A DNA stretch of 64,000 nucleotides from Aquatica leii (taxonomy: Eukaryota > Arthropoda > Insecta > Coleoptera > Lampyridae), in assembly GCA_035610365.1 (NCBI GenBank), contig CM069435.1, positions 90,615,389 to 90,679,388 of the forward strand, written 5' to 3'. Under the pieces are notes generated by a model, which was not told the DNA's origin, did not search any database, and worked only from the letters and a program-made list of their open reading frames with translations. Numbering within the stretch: position 1 is the first letter of the stretch; each line of letters starts with the position of its first letter. The translations under genes and the position numbers were made by a program. Of the stretch, positions 22,077-34,319 are shown one piece after another.

Positions 22077-25000
22077 AAAAACAACTTTAATACTTTTAGG
22101 GCTTTTGCGACAACTTGTATAAGATAAAAATAATTTAAAAAAAAGTAAGCGTAAAAGACTCTTATTTATTCTAAAAGTAAAACCTTTTAAGTTACGTATT
22201 TTGGGCACAATACTGCGTGCCGTATACCGCTATAAATTATCACAAAATATTAATGAATAATTAACGAATACTTAATAAACTTGTTTACTTAATATGAAAC
22301 TTGAATTTTATCTTCTAATTTACTGATAAGTTTTTGATGTTCGAACGTATTTAAATTACAATTAATCAGTCTTTTCTAAAACATGGTAATCAAAAACTAA
22401 TTTCATTGCAAAGCAAAGCTGAATACAGTACCCGATAATATATTTTTTATAATTTCGGTTTATGCTAATTAATTTTCGATTGCAAAGAAAAACGAGTCGG
22501 GACAAACTCACGTTATGAAATGAAGATGACAACTAAAGATACACAATCTTTTTATCAGTCTTACAAGAGTACCATCTGTTGTTGTATAGCGGCGAGTTTA
22601 TGTAAAAAAAAGTTTCATCATTTTACTTTAGCAAGGGCTTGACTGTCTTTGATTATTTTCTTTGTCTTAAGTTACTTCTCACTTTACTAAATTTTAGCCT
22701 TAACCGTAAGATTGATTAAATCAGGACATTGTTTAGTAAAATGCTCTTTTTTAAAAAAATGACAGAAAATTTTATATTACAGGTAACTATGCATGCAAGA
22801 GCCTTGTTTCTTCTTTGTGGCAATTTTTACTTATTAAATTGTTTAGTACTCTTGCCTGAGTTTGGCAAAGATTTTTTTCAATGTTCTGGAATCTAGTGAT
22901 TCGACTAATTAACATTTGCTGTCAAGCAAATCGGTTAGTTCCTAAAGGTGAGAGCATCCCCAGTTATTTTGGTAGATTCCCAGTCGCAAATTGTTAAGTA
23001 ATCTAATTTCAACATTACGTTTTTAGTTAACAAGAGATTGTAGTGTTTGCTTAGTTGATTTGGATTTTTTAATAATATTAAGTTTAAATTACATAAGTAT
23101 AACACATTTCGTAAAGATTTAGAAGAGTTTTTGCCTACTAATGACAAGTTATACAGAGCTCGTACGTAATTTTTTATAGTAAAACGGTTGTTTTCATAAC
23201 GTTGTTTAAGTAAATCAATAACTATTAATAATTAGATTCCGACATGCCTAGGTCTTGTACTAAAGTGGCAGTTTTTTTAGTGTTAAACTTTTAAGAGTTT
23301 TCACCTAAAAATGTTTAGAAATTAGTGCTAATAAATTTTATAAATTAAACAAATCTTTCCAACAAAGTACGCAATTAGAATATCTTTTGCTTCTTGCACA
23401 TGTATTTCATTTCTCAGCGACATAACTGTTTTCATGTATTTTGCTTCTGATACCAACTGTAATTTTTTTTAATTATTTTTGTTTGACTCATTTGCGATGA
23501 ACGTTTTTTGACAAATTATTTATTTGCTCGGTATTTTAGATTGTTTACATTGACAATCAGTTCATTTTTAATAGTTGCGTTTTAACACAATTTGATATTG
23601 TTATTTGAAAGTTATTTAACATTTTTGAATTTATCGTAAATTTCGTTGTTTAAGTACTTATTAAGTACAAATGTACTTGATTTTAATTCTATTATTGTTT
23701 CTATACATTTAGATTGCATTTTAATTTATTAGTTTTGCCAATCATAAATATTTCATTTCAATCGTAAAGATTTGGAGTGTAATTTAATATTGCTTTTATT
23801 TCAAATAAGTTCTGTTTATGTTAGAACCGTTATATTTATTATATTTTATTTTTTGCTGACGCCAGTGAGAAAAATGTTTTTTTTTTGTAGGACGTACTGT
23901 GCGTAATGCTTTCTCTTGTATTCTTCGTTAGTTTATTTGTTTTTGGATATTGGAAGTTTTTACGTCATAGTTTTTAAATACAGTAAGGAAAAACCGAGTT
24001 AGACTATTTTAGAATTTTTTTTGGGACAGGCAGTTCTTAAGTATAAATATACGACTTGATAATGTAGTAGTTCTCAGAAGGTCTTTCTTAAATGACCCAG
24101 TGGTAGTAGTCAGAAAAAATAAGAAATTTTTAGTGAAATTACGTTAAAGAAAATTATTCCATTTCATAAATGTTACGATTTTGACGATTTACTTGAAACC
24201 TTGTTATTATGTTTACCGTAGAATTATGTGAAGTTTAGTTTGTGTTACATCATTCATCTTCATCTAGTACAGCTTAAATGTTGGCATTATTTGCAGTAAA
24301 GGTTTCTTTTTCACAAGAAAACCGGCTCAATGGAAACAATATGTAATTTTTAGGTATCTATCTGAAATCGACAAAAAACGAAGAGTTTGTAAATCGGAAG
24401 ATTTAAGTGCAGCACATTTCCTGTATAACTCTCAGCCTTTGAAAGGTGTATCATCATCAGTAATTGTAAACCTTAGTGAAGATATGTTTTTCGTGTCAAA
24501 AAAAAATTGATGTCTGTGTGTATTTAACGATGTACTCACGATAACTCTTGAACTAAAATGACCTAGTAACTTGAAATTTAGTATGGAGCTGGCTTTTTAT
24601 ATTCTCTCAATTCTATCAAAAGATGGGTCTGATAAAGAAACTCAAAGTGAGCGCATTCGTCATTTTCAACAGTTTTTCTTATATAATTTTGTACGAATGT
24701 AAATTATTTAAATTATTTTTACAGTATCATATAGAGATCATTCTTCCTAACAATTTATTCAAATAAAAAAAATTTGGTAGTTCATTTTTTTTGGTATAAA
24801 AATTTTTCAAGTATGAAATTTGTCCCGCGTCATGCGCGATCCTTTTCTTCGTAGTCAGCTGTCAAAACAAATTCATTTTCTGCTAATGTTTTCTAAATTA
24901 CGGATCGTTCTTAACGGTCTTATCGGCCCAACAAAAAGTTTTCATTATTAAGTTGGTTCACGATTCTCCACGTGAATATATAGGCGAATTTTAAGTAGTG

Positions 25001-26186
25001 TTGAGTGAAAGCTTATTTTGGGGTATGTAATTTTATAACGTTTTTTGTATTGATACCTTAAATTAATTCTTTAGCGGGCCCGATCCCTCCACCTGTAACC
25101 TTATCATTAACGTTCGTAACAACTGGAACACCTGTTTGTCGAAAAGTTTCCATGACGTCAGGTCGCTAAAGGTTAAGGAGTACACTACTGAATTGGAAGA
25201 AATACTTATAAACTGCGAAGTTAATCAGAAGGAAGCTCGGCGCATTCTTTTACGTCAACTATTGTATGCATTAAATCAAATTACTTGTGCTCACACTGTA
25301 TGTACACTTGTGTCAAATTTCTTATTACGTTTTAGGTCAGACTAGTACGGAATTAGCTAACCCCTTACTGGATAATACACAACTGTAAGTATTGCATTTT
25401 CTATTTTACTTTGTTGGTCATGTCGACTATTAGAATGGCCACACGTACATACTAGGTTGTAATCACAATTAATATGAAACTTTTTTTGTGTGTCACATAC
25501 TTATTGGGTGCGCTTTGATTCTCGACACTTTGATTTTCGTATTCTTGAAATTTAACTTAATAAAGTAAAGTCATTCCTTCGTTAAATTTAAAAGTTAGAT
25601 TGATTAGGGCACGTAGATGTGTGACGTGTTGTCCCGACAAAGGGCGTAACTTATATTTGGCCTGTGATATCAACCCATGTAATATTGTTTGCACCGTTTA
25701 TGTAACTATACTTATTTACTGTCTTTGTCTTCAACTACTTCTGTGATACAATCAATATATATTCTGTGTTATTACTTCTGTCGTGTTATTTCTTCTTTTC
25801 CAGCTACGGGTAGAGTTAGACGAAATCTCCCTAATTTAATCTTTCATCGTCTTGGCGCTTTTTTAGCTTTTATCTATAATTTAGCATCACAAAGCCTGCG
25901 ATTCCCTCTCCGGGAAAACTGTGTTAGCAGTTGCTTCTTATTTTTATTGTTACAAGAAAACCAGCGTAACAAACAGTTTATTAGATATTTTATTTATCAT
26001 TTAAAATGAATTCACAAATATAATCTAGTTTCGAATCCTGCCTGCGACGATTTTTAAAAAAATTCCATATCTTGAAAAGAAAGCGAGATACGTTCAAAAT
26101 AATATTTTTTTCTAAATGACTAAAAGAGAAGCAACATTGAGCACAAATATTTGGACCGTGTCATTGTTGTTGTAACCGAAGTTGTC
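22077..26186. other. Long intergenic stretch, nothing firmly recognised
   Basis: AT-rich. Short open frames at 22935-23147 (minus), 25136-25345 and 25689-26009 (plus) lack family resemblance and have no supporting context. A GC-richer patch near 24940-25120 contains a possible 3' splice site (TTCTTTAG near 25070), but no gene could be assembled around it. Confidence 0.45.
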
Positions 26187-26221
26187 AACGTTTCGCCCAC
26201 TTTCGTAAGGGGCTTCATCAG
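26187..26221 (-). ncRNA. Hammerhead-ribozyme-like core (solo, GATGAAGCCCC type)
   Basis: The minus strand carries CTGATGA at complement 26215-26221, a stem II of GCCC with GGGC, then GAAA at complement 26191-26194. The surrounding 80 bp matches both arms of the palindromic element at 33820-34406. Confidence 0.5.
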
Positions 26222-27654
26222 GACGTGAGATAAATCGCAAAACTTACACACTTTTAAACAGTATTTATACAAAAGAAAAACAATTTTTTATTAATTTAAG
26301 CAATCTAACCAACAATGTACCTAACTATAATTGATGTCATTCTTTTAAGCACCAAATATTCAAAATAAGCAAAATTAAACACATTAAGAATATTGTTTAA
26401 AGATTCGATCGACTAACAACCATTAATAACTTTGTATAGGATATAGTACAGTATTCAAGTTTTTTTTAACAATATAAGACAATAATAGTTTGCAAATATT
26501 TTATTAACATTGATTTTACATACCCAATCTATATTACTCTACTTAAATAAATTAGGTTCTATGCTGCTTTACAATATTTAAAAATGATAGGTTGGCAACA
26601 CTATATCTAAATTAATTTTATGTGGCGATTCAATATTGGTTATTCTATATAAACTCAACGTCTATTTTACATTGTTTTACTACAGTGGATAATAATAGGC
26701 TGCTAATATTTTAACAAGATGGGTTTTAAATAGCCAATATTGGCCAATATTCAAATATCGTAAACAGATCGAAACCATATGGTTCCAACTTTGTGAGCTA
26801 CTAGAGAGTAATTGACTATGGCGCAAAAATCGGTCATATCGTATTTTAAACATTCTTAGAATTAAATATAAAAAATATTTTCAAAAAGAAAGTACCTATA
26901 AGATATAAATTTACATATACAACAAAATTTAATTTTAAAAAAATCGTTACAATATTATTTTGTAGTTTTTTAATTCTGTTTTAAGATAATGCATGCATTG
27001 CTAAACTTCTGTAAGACAACTTAAAAAATATGTAATTTAATACTTAAATTTTTATTATTCTTTATTGCAAAATCGGTAGTGGTTTCAAATTCTTACACAA
27101 AAAGCTGAGATTAAAAGGCTTAATAATAATATCTTACTTAAACAAAATTTTTCTATTTTCTTTAAGCAATTACCTGCATACCTAATAAAAACATTGCAGT
27201 AAAGTAAATATTTTAGGTAAAATCCACTGCAGCAGTTGTTATTTTATAAGTGATCTATGCGATTAGTATTTTCTATAATGATCGATTGATCGTGACTACT
27301 GATAATGTATGCAAAGATGTATTGTATAAATAAATCATAAAATAAAAGTTGTTCAAATTGAAAATATTATGTATCTTGATCACATCGCACTTATATTATT
27401 AAGAAAATTGATTCTTTTATCAGTACAATATCAAGTTTAGCCAATATTTATTATTAACGGTAGCAAATTGTAACGCATAAAAAAACGCAATATTGTCCTA
27501 TAGTGAGAGTAATAGTACGAACTGTATACCATCCAGAAAAAACACTATCACCATCTATTCACATAAAGCTATACTATATAATTGCCAACATTAAATCGCA
27601 AAAACTTACTAAACCAAATTAAGGTGAAAGAAGTGAAACGTTGGATTTAACATT
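26222..27654. other. Intergenic DNA
   Basis: Strongly AT-rich with no coding frame or repeat that I can define. It ends at the segmental duplication breakpoint near 27655. Confidence 0.45.
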
Positions 27655-28272
27655 AGCTCAATGCGTTTTTGACCTGGTAATGTTTACATTTTAAAATAAA
27701 GATTAAAAAAAGCTTAACGTTAAATTGTCAAAAGTGAATTTCGTAGATCACTGGCATTTGCACGGCCGTTCTATTAAAACAAGTTTTTCTAAACATTGAT
27801 ATTTATTTTGCATTAATAAAAATGTTACATAAACTACAAACACCAAGTAATTCAAACTAAAACAAAAATAGCTAACGTTATTACAGTTTTTACTAAGATG
27901 ACGACTGAACATGTAGGATATGACGTCACGTAGCTTCGTAGTCGAAGCACCGCTGTTTATATATTATAGCAATACCAATCTAAAATGTGTAAACTAAAAG
28001 CTATACATAAATAAAATAATTACTAATTTCCTAAATTCTAATACGTGCGATATTCACAAAGGATCAAACATGTATTATCATTTTATGCATGTTCTCTATG
28101 TCTTAATCTTTAAACATTATAATTATTGAGTATAAGACAAAACGTATAGGTACATAACGAGTTGTTTTACATAATTAATTACATTTACGTGAAAGAATTT
28201 GTGTGTTTTAAATAAATCGAATTGAAACACTTAATTTTACACATACTACATTTGCACCACATAAAAATTTGT

Positions 28273-30006
28273 TTAGTGCTGAGTACTGCATTTACGATAA
28301 AAGCATTGTTCTCCAATAAAAGCGACAGAAGCAAGAATTAAGCCAAAACCCCATAGTACGAAAACCGGGTAAAGATCTTCCATATTAAGTTTTCTGTTTT
28401 AGGTGATAAAATGTTTTGTACTATTTTTAAAAAGAAAATCATATTTATTACCATAATGATTTATAATGCCCGATTCAAGTAGTCGAATAAGAATGTTATT
28501 AAAAGGAAATGCAAAATATGATGATTCTTGGGAAAAAAAGACGTTTTTAAAAACACCGATATAAGAGTTGTCTTTAAAATAAGTGTAACTTTTTTTAGAA
28601 TATTTCAAAGATTCAAATACGTTGTTCTGTACAAGAACAACGTAATTGATATCGGAAGTCCAGTTTATTAGTAAATCCATATATTCTGTGACATCGTAAT
28701 AAATAAATTTTGTTTTGATGTTGTTAAAACTAAAATCGTTTTCTGTAAAGTTGTATTCACGAAAATAAAACTCTGTAACTATTATTGAATGATTAGACAT
28801 TGTCAATTCTTCAAATGATCGAATTGGTTGCTCATATTGCGGAACTGTTAACAATGTAACTAGTTTACCAGTAAACACAGACTGAATGTGAATTGAGTAA
28901 GTTACGTATGCCAAAAACAAAAATTTAAAAGCAGGAAAAAATGGCTTACAGTTTGTTGTTCCAAAAATTGTCATTGAGAACATCTCCAAAAAATATAATG
29001 ACGAATCCTGTCGACGAGTCGGATATTCGAGTTTCTGTATCAAACCAAAAACAACCAAACTTACAACAAATGCCAAAACTATTAAAATCCATACTGCATT
29101 TTTAAAAGCAAGCTTTAAGCTTTCTATAGGATTAATCCTTTTAGGAGTAGGAACTATCCATACATAATCTTGTTCGTTATAAACAGCACTACACGAAAAT
29201 TTTTCACATTGTCTAAGCGAGCCTAGTAGAATCATATAGTAAGTGGTACAGTTGGGTACATGTCTTTCATCTGTTATAAGTAATCTCATATTTAGAAATT
29301 CGGCAATTGTGATTAAAGTCTCAATAGCTATATATGAAGATCTGCTTTGGTTTCGATGCCAAAAAAAATTTGGTTCGTCACAAACGCAGAAAAAACATTT
29401 ATTATAATTTCTTAAAACTTTGGGAAATTTGACAATTTTGGTATCATTCGCAATGTATTTAGTTAACATTCCTACTTCCGTTCCACATTGGTTTAGTATA
29501 GCATGAGGGTCACCAACAAAACGTTTTGTAAGCTCATCTTGCGCCATTAAATCGTACGTTAACACAACCAAATTAACTACTTGAAGCTTCCACATTAATT
29601 TAAATACATACTGTAAAATATATGTTTTCGCGATCGGCGCAATAAACAAAACTTGTCTTAACGATCGCTTATTTAATGTCCAAATTTTACTAGTATAAAA
29701 TTTATTGATAATTAGAAACAAGGTAGAGGAATTTTCTGAATGAATTATGAAATTTTGTTTGTGTCCAATAGACGTATTTAGAATCATACTTTCGTATCTC
29801 ATATCTATAAGCATGCTTGGATTTGTAACATAATCGGGAAAAACCGAAGTTCCAGAATCATCATATATAAACAGTAAAGTGTCATCTTCATGAAAAATAT
29901 TTTCAATAGTCTGTTTTACTATACTCTTCACACTTTCGATTTTTTCTTCAGTGTTAATTATAAATGCCAGAATCGGCGTCAGATAAATAACATTCAATAT
30001 CAACAT
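28273..30006 (-). pseudogene. Ionotropic receptor C with a single premature stop
   Basis: 578 codons including the stop, collinear with receptor D. The frame is open from the ATG at 30006 but is interrupted by TAA at complement 28399-28401, where receptor D has GAA (Glu) in the same context (HFIT, then E in D). The remaining 42 codons, including TM3 (YPVFVLWGFGL), are intact to a normal stop at 28273-28275. Translation stopping at the TAA would leave a 535-residue protein without TM3 or the C-terminal tail, which should not make a channel. The rest (signal peptide, S1, TM1, pore, TM2 with YSIHIQSVFTGKLVTLL, S2) looks functional. It could be a recent pseudogene, a readthrough gene or a polymorphic allele. 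Confidence 0.92.
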
Positions 30007-30270
30007 TTTAAACGTTGACTAAACAATAACGATGTACGCGTACGAAGAATATCTACAACGCATTAACAACACTTCGTTGCATCTTTCCATACAAACATAA
30101 TAATCACGGTAATGGTAAGAAATACATATGTAAATACATTAAGCACTCGTTTTTTTATTTAGATGTAAAAAGAGCTATTAGGTTGAATTCCATTGTCACT
30201 GATCAATTTAAAATAACATATTCTTTGTATAACAATGCAAAACAAAGTAATATTTTTAAATAAACGACGT
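30007..30270 (-). promoter_or_regulatory. Conserved upstream flank of receptor C
   Basis: Nearly identical to the flank of receptor D and clearly related to that of receptor A. It carries CGCGTACGA at 30037-30045, 31 bp before the start codon. This is the receptor C version of the short motif seen ahead of all five receptors. Confidence 0.5.
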
Positions 30271-30363
30271 AAGCATTATTAAGTAAAACTTGTTAGAACT
30301 GATTACATGTTAAACAATTTTAAAGATTTAGTGTAAAAGACGCGTAGAAAAAAAAATAATGCA

Positions 30364-30396
30364 GCGTTCCCGAAGTATTTGAAAACTTCGGGACGC
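30364..30396. repeat. Perfect hairpin at the edge of the segmental duplication
   Basis: An 8-bp stem CCCGAAGT with ACTTCGGG (8-base loop) is extended by GCGT with ACGC across a one-base bulge. It is duplicated at 47375-47407. It sits within about 50 bp of the duplication breakpoint. Confidence 0.6.
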
Positions 30397-30439
30397 TTAT
30401 CGAAAAGAATGGAATATTCTGGATTCCGATAACGAAATA

Positions 30440-31285
30440 TTTAGTTTATGTTTAAATTAGTTTTAAAATTTGTTACAATAAAGTATCCAGCGCTTTAATA
30501 AAAAACCTTTTACAAAAATATTTGCACGCTAATAGAAAATACAACCTATAAAATAACCATCATCAAACCCTGTTCACATGCATTTAACGTACGTACCCTA
30601 TCAAAAAAAGCTGATCAAAAGTTCAAATAACTTATTCACATGCATCAGTTCACATTCGTACAAAACATGAGACGCGTTTTGGAAGGCATGTAACGTACAT
30701 TGGAAGTTGAAGCAACTTCAACTTTGTTTACTTATGTTTTGTATAATTTCTGTGGGAATGTGAGAACCAATTAAATTACATCCTGAGTTAGAATTTGATG
30801 TATTGTACACAGAATATCCTAGTAGAAGAATCACTCACGCTTCGCGCCTAGATGAAGTTTTTATGCGCATGTCTCACATGTCTGAGATCTCAATTCCTTT
30901 GTTGCAGTTACGTTGATGTGTCGTATTTTTCATGTGAAACATTTCACGCGACGGGTCAAAACGGCTGTTTCCTTGAAGAGTGTTGTTACGGGCATCTTAA
31001 TGTTGTTTTTAACATACATGTCAAAGGCAGTAAAACAACAAAACGTATTAAAACTTTTTAAACAAACCCTTTATTAACCTAGAAGATATTGTATGGTTCC
31101 CTACCAGAAAATTAAAGAAATTACTACAGAACACATTACAGCTACAGCAGTTTAGCTGATTTCAAAATCGACGAATGTTTTTCGCAGTTGTGCGGTACTG
31201 TCGCTCATATCTTACGTTTGCATGATGGTTGCGTGGATGATTTTTTAGTGATAAAAAACAATTTTATCGTAACTATCGCACTAAT
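30440..31285. other. Intergenic DNA with a dispersed repeat at its end
   Basis: 31009-31140 matches 48358-48490 (CAAAGGCAG, AACAAAACGTATTAAAA, GATATTGTATGG, AAAGAAATTACTACA). The origin of this repeat is not recognised; it may be the 3' part of a retroelement. The short plus-strand frame at 30852-31061 overlaps it and has no family resemblance. Confidence 0.5.
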
Positions 31286-31450
31286 TTAAGTGAACTGTAT
31301 ATATAGAAAATCATAAGCGACTTTCGGCTTAGACCGCGTCGTAGTAAAACACCCAGACTTAGGCTTGGTCATAGTCTCTTCTTGAGAGCCAAAACAAGAA
31401 GTAGAACTTGTCCTTTGCCGTATTGTCGTTCGTGAACCCAAACAAACTGA

Positions 31451-31485
31451 CGTTTTGCAAGACATTGCAGCTTGCATCTTCAGAG
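31451..31485 (-). ncRNA. Hammerhead-ribozyme-like core in the PLE minus-strand arm, core mutated
   Basis: Same sequence as 31905-31939, including the CTGAAGA and 5-bp stem, but the following GAAA reads AAAA. Loss of the conserved G would be expected to inactivate a hammerhead. Confidence 0.55.
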
Positions 31486-31559
31486 TGGTAAATGTCACTG
31501 AAAGAAAAAGTGGAAATGACGATATTTATACCAATAGCGATTAGCGTGATTAACGAACC

Positions 31560-31871
31560 TTATCGTGCCGTTACCGCTTGACTGACTTCGTTATTACTCG
31601 GAGTAAGTGTTTGTGTCCTTTCCAAGAAGGCCGATCTTTGTCTTAGAGGATATAATACTGGTAGCCAAGATTTGCTGAGTCTTAAACCGTCTTCTCGGTT
31701 CATATTACAAGGATGTTTTTCAATTTCCACAGCTTCGCGGATTAGTCTGGGAAAGTAGAAAGGAGTTCTAGCCAACACTTTAGTTTGGTCAAAGTTCAGC
31801 GTGTGTCCTTGGTTCCATACGTGTTCTGCCACTGCTGATTTAGTAACTCTGCGGTGTTTGCAGTCAGCCAT
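31560..31871 (-). pseudogene. PLE GIY-YIG endonuclease, C-terminal part
   Basis: A 103-codon open frame. It has the PLE endonuclease signatures KSAVAEHVWNQGHTLNF, LARTPFYFPRLIREAVEIEK and NREDGLRLSKSWLPVL, in the expected order. The GIY-YIG motif itself would lie upstream and is not present. In a complete element this nuclease nicks the target for reverse transcription. It is a fragment about a third to half of the domain's normal length and unlikely to be active. Confidence 0.85.
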
Positions 31872-31904
31872 ATGTTCTTCACTGAGTCAGTGACATTTAC
31901 CACT

Positions 31905-31939
31905 CTGAAGATGCAAGCTGCAATGTCTTGCGAAACGTC
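31905..31939 (+). ncRNA. Hammerhead-ribozyme-like core in the PLE plus-strand arm
   Basis: CTGAAGA at 31905-31911, perfect 5-bp stem GCAAG (31913-31917) with CTTGC (31927-31931), then GAAA at 31932-31935 and CGTC. All core positions are intact. The matching site in the minus arm (complement 31451-31485) has GAAA changed to AAAA. Confidence 0.62.
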
Positions 31940-32090
31940 AGTTTGTTTGGGTTCACGAACGACAATACGGCAAAGGCCAAGTTCTACTTCTTGTTTTGGC
32001 TCTTAAGAAGAGACTATGACCAAGCCTAAGTCTGGGTGTTTTACTACGACGCGGTCTAAGCCGAAAGTCGCTTATGATTTTAAACATAAC

Positions 32091-32898
32091 AACCGCGAAA
32101 GCTTAAAATTTTATGTATATATAGAATTGAATACGAAAACTTGTGTTATAATTTTATACCAAAACAAATCGTACTTGTTTCATAGAAGTTTTAATTACTA
32201 CTGATTGCTATGTTCAATCCTAATTTCTAAAGGATCTCTTAGTAGGGACACGCGCAGATTATATTAGAGTTCTAAACGTCGCGACACTTATGCTATTTTT
32301 TGCACGATAGAAACATTTTTTTTTTTAAATTTATTACATTATCTTAATAAACGTGAATATGGCGTTTTTATTTATTTTGATACTCCTTAAGGATTTTTAC
32401 TTTTTGTTCAAACTAGATGTCTTTTTAAAAAGCGTTGTCACGGCATATAACTTGTCGGTCGTGTTTACGACTGCACGTTATTTGTCCTGTACCGTTCTAA
32501 ATAGTAAATAAATCACTTACTGACGAGTTACGCCTAATAACTAGTAAATCAAACATACTGTAACTAGGAAAAAAAATTCTAGTAGTGCAAAAAAACTTTT
32601 TATAATTTATCGCCTTCTTTACATTTTGTTCATGTTAAACTCAGTTAGTAGTATTCGATTACTTTCTCTATTTCTTCTGGTAACGTTCACGCGTTTCCTT
32701 TTGACAAGCAAACTACAAAGCCAGCACATGTTAATAAAAATGCTCAGCAAAACTTAAAAAAAAAATTCGTGGGACATCCGCTTATTTAATAGCATAAAAC
32801 TCAATTGATGAGGTATGGTTAGGTTTAACGTTATTTTGTCATTTTAGAATTTATTTACCGCTACTTGCTAAATACAAGAGTTTATTTACTACTACCTA
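32091..32898. other. Intergenic DNA
   Basis: AT-rich, no recognised gene. Its last 30 bp (CTAAATACA...CTACTACCTA) resemble the DNA just after the next element (35813-35840), so the element sits between imperfect direct repeats. Confidence 0.45.
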
Positions 32899-33877
32899 CA
32901 CGGAGAGAAATGTTTTCAGATATCATTCGTAAGACGCACCACTTATGCGTAATTTAAGCATAAAAAACAACTACTACTAGCTATTCATAAATTTATAAAC
33001 CATCGGTATAATTTGTGAATATAGCATCGATGATGATTATAATTCATAAGTTATGAAGTAAACGATTTCGTTATATATGCGTAATAATCATATCTTTATT
33101 AATAATACTCACAAACAATGATCATATTAAGAATAAAATTTTAACCAGGTAATTGTAATATGTGATTTAAGTCACATCTATTATGATTATAATTCACATC
33201 CAGTAACGAAGTATTTTCATTATGTATGCCTAATAATCACATTTTTTTTATGATTATATTTTTTATGATTAATATTCATAAACTCTAATTAAATAAAGAA
33301 TAACTTTTTAAGCAGCCAATCATAATATGTGATAAATAAAGTACTGTTTATTAAATGATATTTAGAATAGTGTATTAACAATTATGAATATTAATCATAA
33401 TTTCGAAGTTAATTTTACTCTTCTTATACGAAATAATCACAAGATATTTCTCATATATATTTTATAAATTAGTAAAACATATATTTCGAGTTAAATAGAA
33501 ACACATAAATAGAACACATAACACAAGAACTAATACATAACTAATAACACATAATATCATTATATAATAATACAGATTATTATAAAAAATAAAACATTGT
33601 TCAAATAAATAAAACGTAAATAATATAAACAAAACTGAAACAGAACTTGAGCAACAATTTAAAAAAATAATTTTGCAAGTTGCTAACCACAAACCTTTTC
33701 TTCTATTGCAATCAAGATAATTTAACAAAAACGATTTTTAATATTGAAGTTGAAGAACATGAATACAAATAATTTTTGTAATAGGTTTACTTATCATATT
33801 GGCAGCAACGTTTATCAAAACTAAGATAAGAACGTCTTCCGGGTTTGGACCGTGTCAATGTTGTAACCGAAGTTGCC

Positions 33878-33912
33878 AACGTTTCGCCCACTTTCGTAAG
33901 GGGCTTCATCAG
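33878..33912 (-). ncRNA. Hammerhead-ribozyme-like core, left arm of palindrome
   Basis: CTGATGA at complement 33906-33912, GCCC/GGGC stem II, GAAA at complement 33882-33885. Confidence 0.5.
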
Positions 33913-34284
33913 GGCGTGAGAGAAATCAAAGAACTCAAACAAGCAACCGAAATCTAATTCAGTTAGGTAATCAACTCAGAATCCAAGTTAGATTCTAAAC
34001 TCAGAAAAGGTAAGAAAGAAAACGATAAACTTGGAAAAGCAAACGAAAATCTAACAAAGAACCACTACAGAGTTAGGATTCTAGAATCTGGCTTGGTTCA
34101 CAAGTTGATTACTTAACTCTGTAGTGGTTCTTTGTTAGATTTTCGTTTGCCTTTTCAAGTTTATCGTTTTCTTTCTTACCTTTTCTGAGTTTAGAATCTG
34201 GCTTGGTTCACAAGTTGATTACCTAATTTTTGAGAAGTATTTATTTAGATTTGCTTCTTTGAGTTCTTCGATTTCTCTGACGCC

Positions 34285-34319
34285 CTGATGAAGCCCCTTA
34301 CGAAAGTGGGCGAAACGTT
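34285..34319 (+). ncRNA. Hammerhead-ribozyme-like core, right arm of palindrome
   Basis: CTGATGA at 34285-34291, GCCC/GGGC stem II, GAAA at 34312-34315. Mirror copy of 33878-33912. Confidence 0.5.

Larger units (their letters stand above)
27655..30439. repeat. Segmental duplication, copy 1 (with receptor C)
   Basis: Matches 44303-47447 from the left junction (TCAATGCG then TTTTGACCTGGTAATG) to the right junction just after CCGATAACGAAA near 30439. It spans the 3' flank, the whole receptor gene and about 430 bp of 5' flank. The other copy is longer because of a 303-bp insertion and several small indels. Confidence 0.9.
31286..32090 (-). mobile_element. Short Penelope-like element with inverted terminal repeats
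   Basis: Two nearly identical arms of about 200 bp, 31300-31500 (minus) and 31888-32088 (plus), point outwards and enclose the GIY-YIG endonuclease relic. Each arm runs from GTGACATTTACCACTCTGAA through GCCGAAAGTCGCTTATGATT. Inverted terminal repeats, a lone endonuclease and hammerhead-like motifs in the arms fit a 5'-truncated Penelope-like insertion. The reverse transcriptase is absent. Confidence 0.8.

Noticed and set aside
22935-23147. Minus-strand frame with a faint resemblance to a Copia gag-preintegrase stretch (LRNVLYLCNL)
   Set aside because: Too short and isolated; no catalytic motif, LTR or neighbouring Copia domain found.
25136-26009. Plus-strand frames 25136-25345 and 25689-26009 as a possible host gene
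   Set aside because: No recognisable domain, no convincing splice structure joining them.
31286-31498. Minus-strand 70-codon frame and its twin at 32016-32204
   Set aside because: They are the inverted terminal repeats of the Penelope-like element, not genes.
33462-33728. 88-codon hydrophobic minus-strand frame inside the TA-flanked element
   Set aside because: Low-complexity AT-rich translation with no conserved motif.
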